Assembly: GCA_021298355.1 (NCBI GenBank)
Contig: JAJTEH010000027.1
Span: 1-41,638 of the forward strand
DNA length: 41,638 nucleotides
Source: Flammeovirgaceae bacterium
Lineage (GTDB): Bacteria; Bacteroidota; Bacteroidia; Cytophagales; Cyclobacteriaceae
Direction: 5' to 3'
Shown here piece by piece: positions 41,577-41,638 of the stretch (positions are counted from its first letter, which is position 1; the number at the start of each line of letters is the position of its first letter). Below the pieces are notes generated by a model that did not search any database, was not told the origin of the DNA, and worked only from the letters and a program-made list of their open reading frames with translations. Position numbers and translations under genes: made by a program.

Positions 41577-41638
41577 ATGAATTTAGATTTAAGCGGAAAA
41601 CGCGCTTTGGTAGGCGGTAGCACGCAAGGCATAGGATT
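41577..41638 (+). CDS. Short-chain dehydrogenase/reductase, start only
   Basis: The last 62 bases begin a gene reading MNLDLSGKRALVGGSTQGIG, the glycine-rich NAD(P)-binding start of a classical SDR. The rest lies beyond the window. It is divergent from the kynurenine operon across a 71-base gap, and SDR genes are often near such operons in this phylum, so a role in the same pathway is possible but not shown. Confidence 0.8.
   Translation, partial: MNLDLSGKRALVGGSTQGIG

Noticed and set aside
1-41638. Mobile elements, integrases, phage genes or CRISPR arrays
   Set aside because: I found no transposase, integrase or phage-like protein and no regularly spaced repeats in the window.

Overview
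This window looks like chromosomal DNA of an aerobic member of the Bacteroidota, probably close to the Cytophagales. The evidence is: AT-rich DNA; TAnnTTTG-type promoter boxes; almost no Shine-Dalgarno sequences; a secreted FG-GAP protein with a type IX secretion sorting tail; the rpmB-rpmG-DUF4295-ftsY block; a PheS with a CxxC/CxxC insert; and a kynurenine-pathway operon. I assign phylum with confidence and order only tentatively.

Positions 1-15780 are a surface-polysaccharide (O-antigen or capsule type, Wzx/Wzy-like) cluster. It holds a broken nucleotide-sugar dehydrogenase, galE, the WbpE/WbpD/WbpB-like aminotransferase, acetyltransferase and oxidoreductase for a 2,3-diamino-uronate sugar, a second DegT aminotransferase, methyltransferases, three glycosyltransferases (one broken), a flippase, a polymerase-like membrane protein, an NAD-dependent epimerase, and a WecA/WbpL-like enzyme that starts the lipid-linked repeat unit. 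Three genes run backwards inside this otherwise plus-strand cluster.

Positions 15785-20269 continue on the plus strand with pheS, a 3-hydroxyacyl-CoA dehydrogenase, a Rieske-like lipoprotein that has lost its cluster ligands, a universal stress protein and a CPA2 antiporter. Positions 20382-22567 are the minus-strand translation and targeting block (rpmB, rpmG, DUF4295, ftsY) plus a small membrane-anchored protein. Then come an unknown two-helix membrane protein, a HAD phosphatase and the FG-GAP protein, divergent from murF.

Positions 27606-31736 hold a membrane histidine kinase and a translationally coupled trio (DUF2461, a DUF2157-like membrane protein, and a membrane protein with a Gly-rich tail). 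Three hairpins separate this from a minus-strand signalling locus: an unknown secreted protein, a NarL/LuxR-type response regulator and a TPR histidine kinase that is frameshifted. A large AsmA-like protein, tRNA-Val(UAC) and the kmo-kynU-haoA operon follow, and the window ends in the first codons of an SDR gene.

The main observations are these. (1) Three separate genes (sugar dehydrogenase, GT4 glycosyltransferase, TPR kinase) each appear to have lost a few dozen internal codons with a frameshift at the junction, and in two of them an essential element is gone (the catalytic Cys, the membrane span). Either this genome is decaying at these loci or the assembly has a recurrent local fault. (2) The response regulator locus carries a perfect 7-2-7 palindrome and a matching half-site at activator-like distances from a promoter that lacks a -33 box, which suggests the target of this two-component system is the neighbouring unknown secreted protein.
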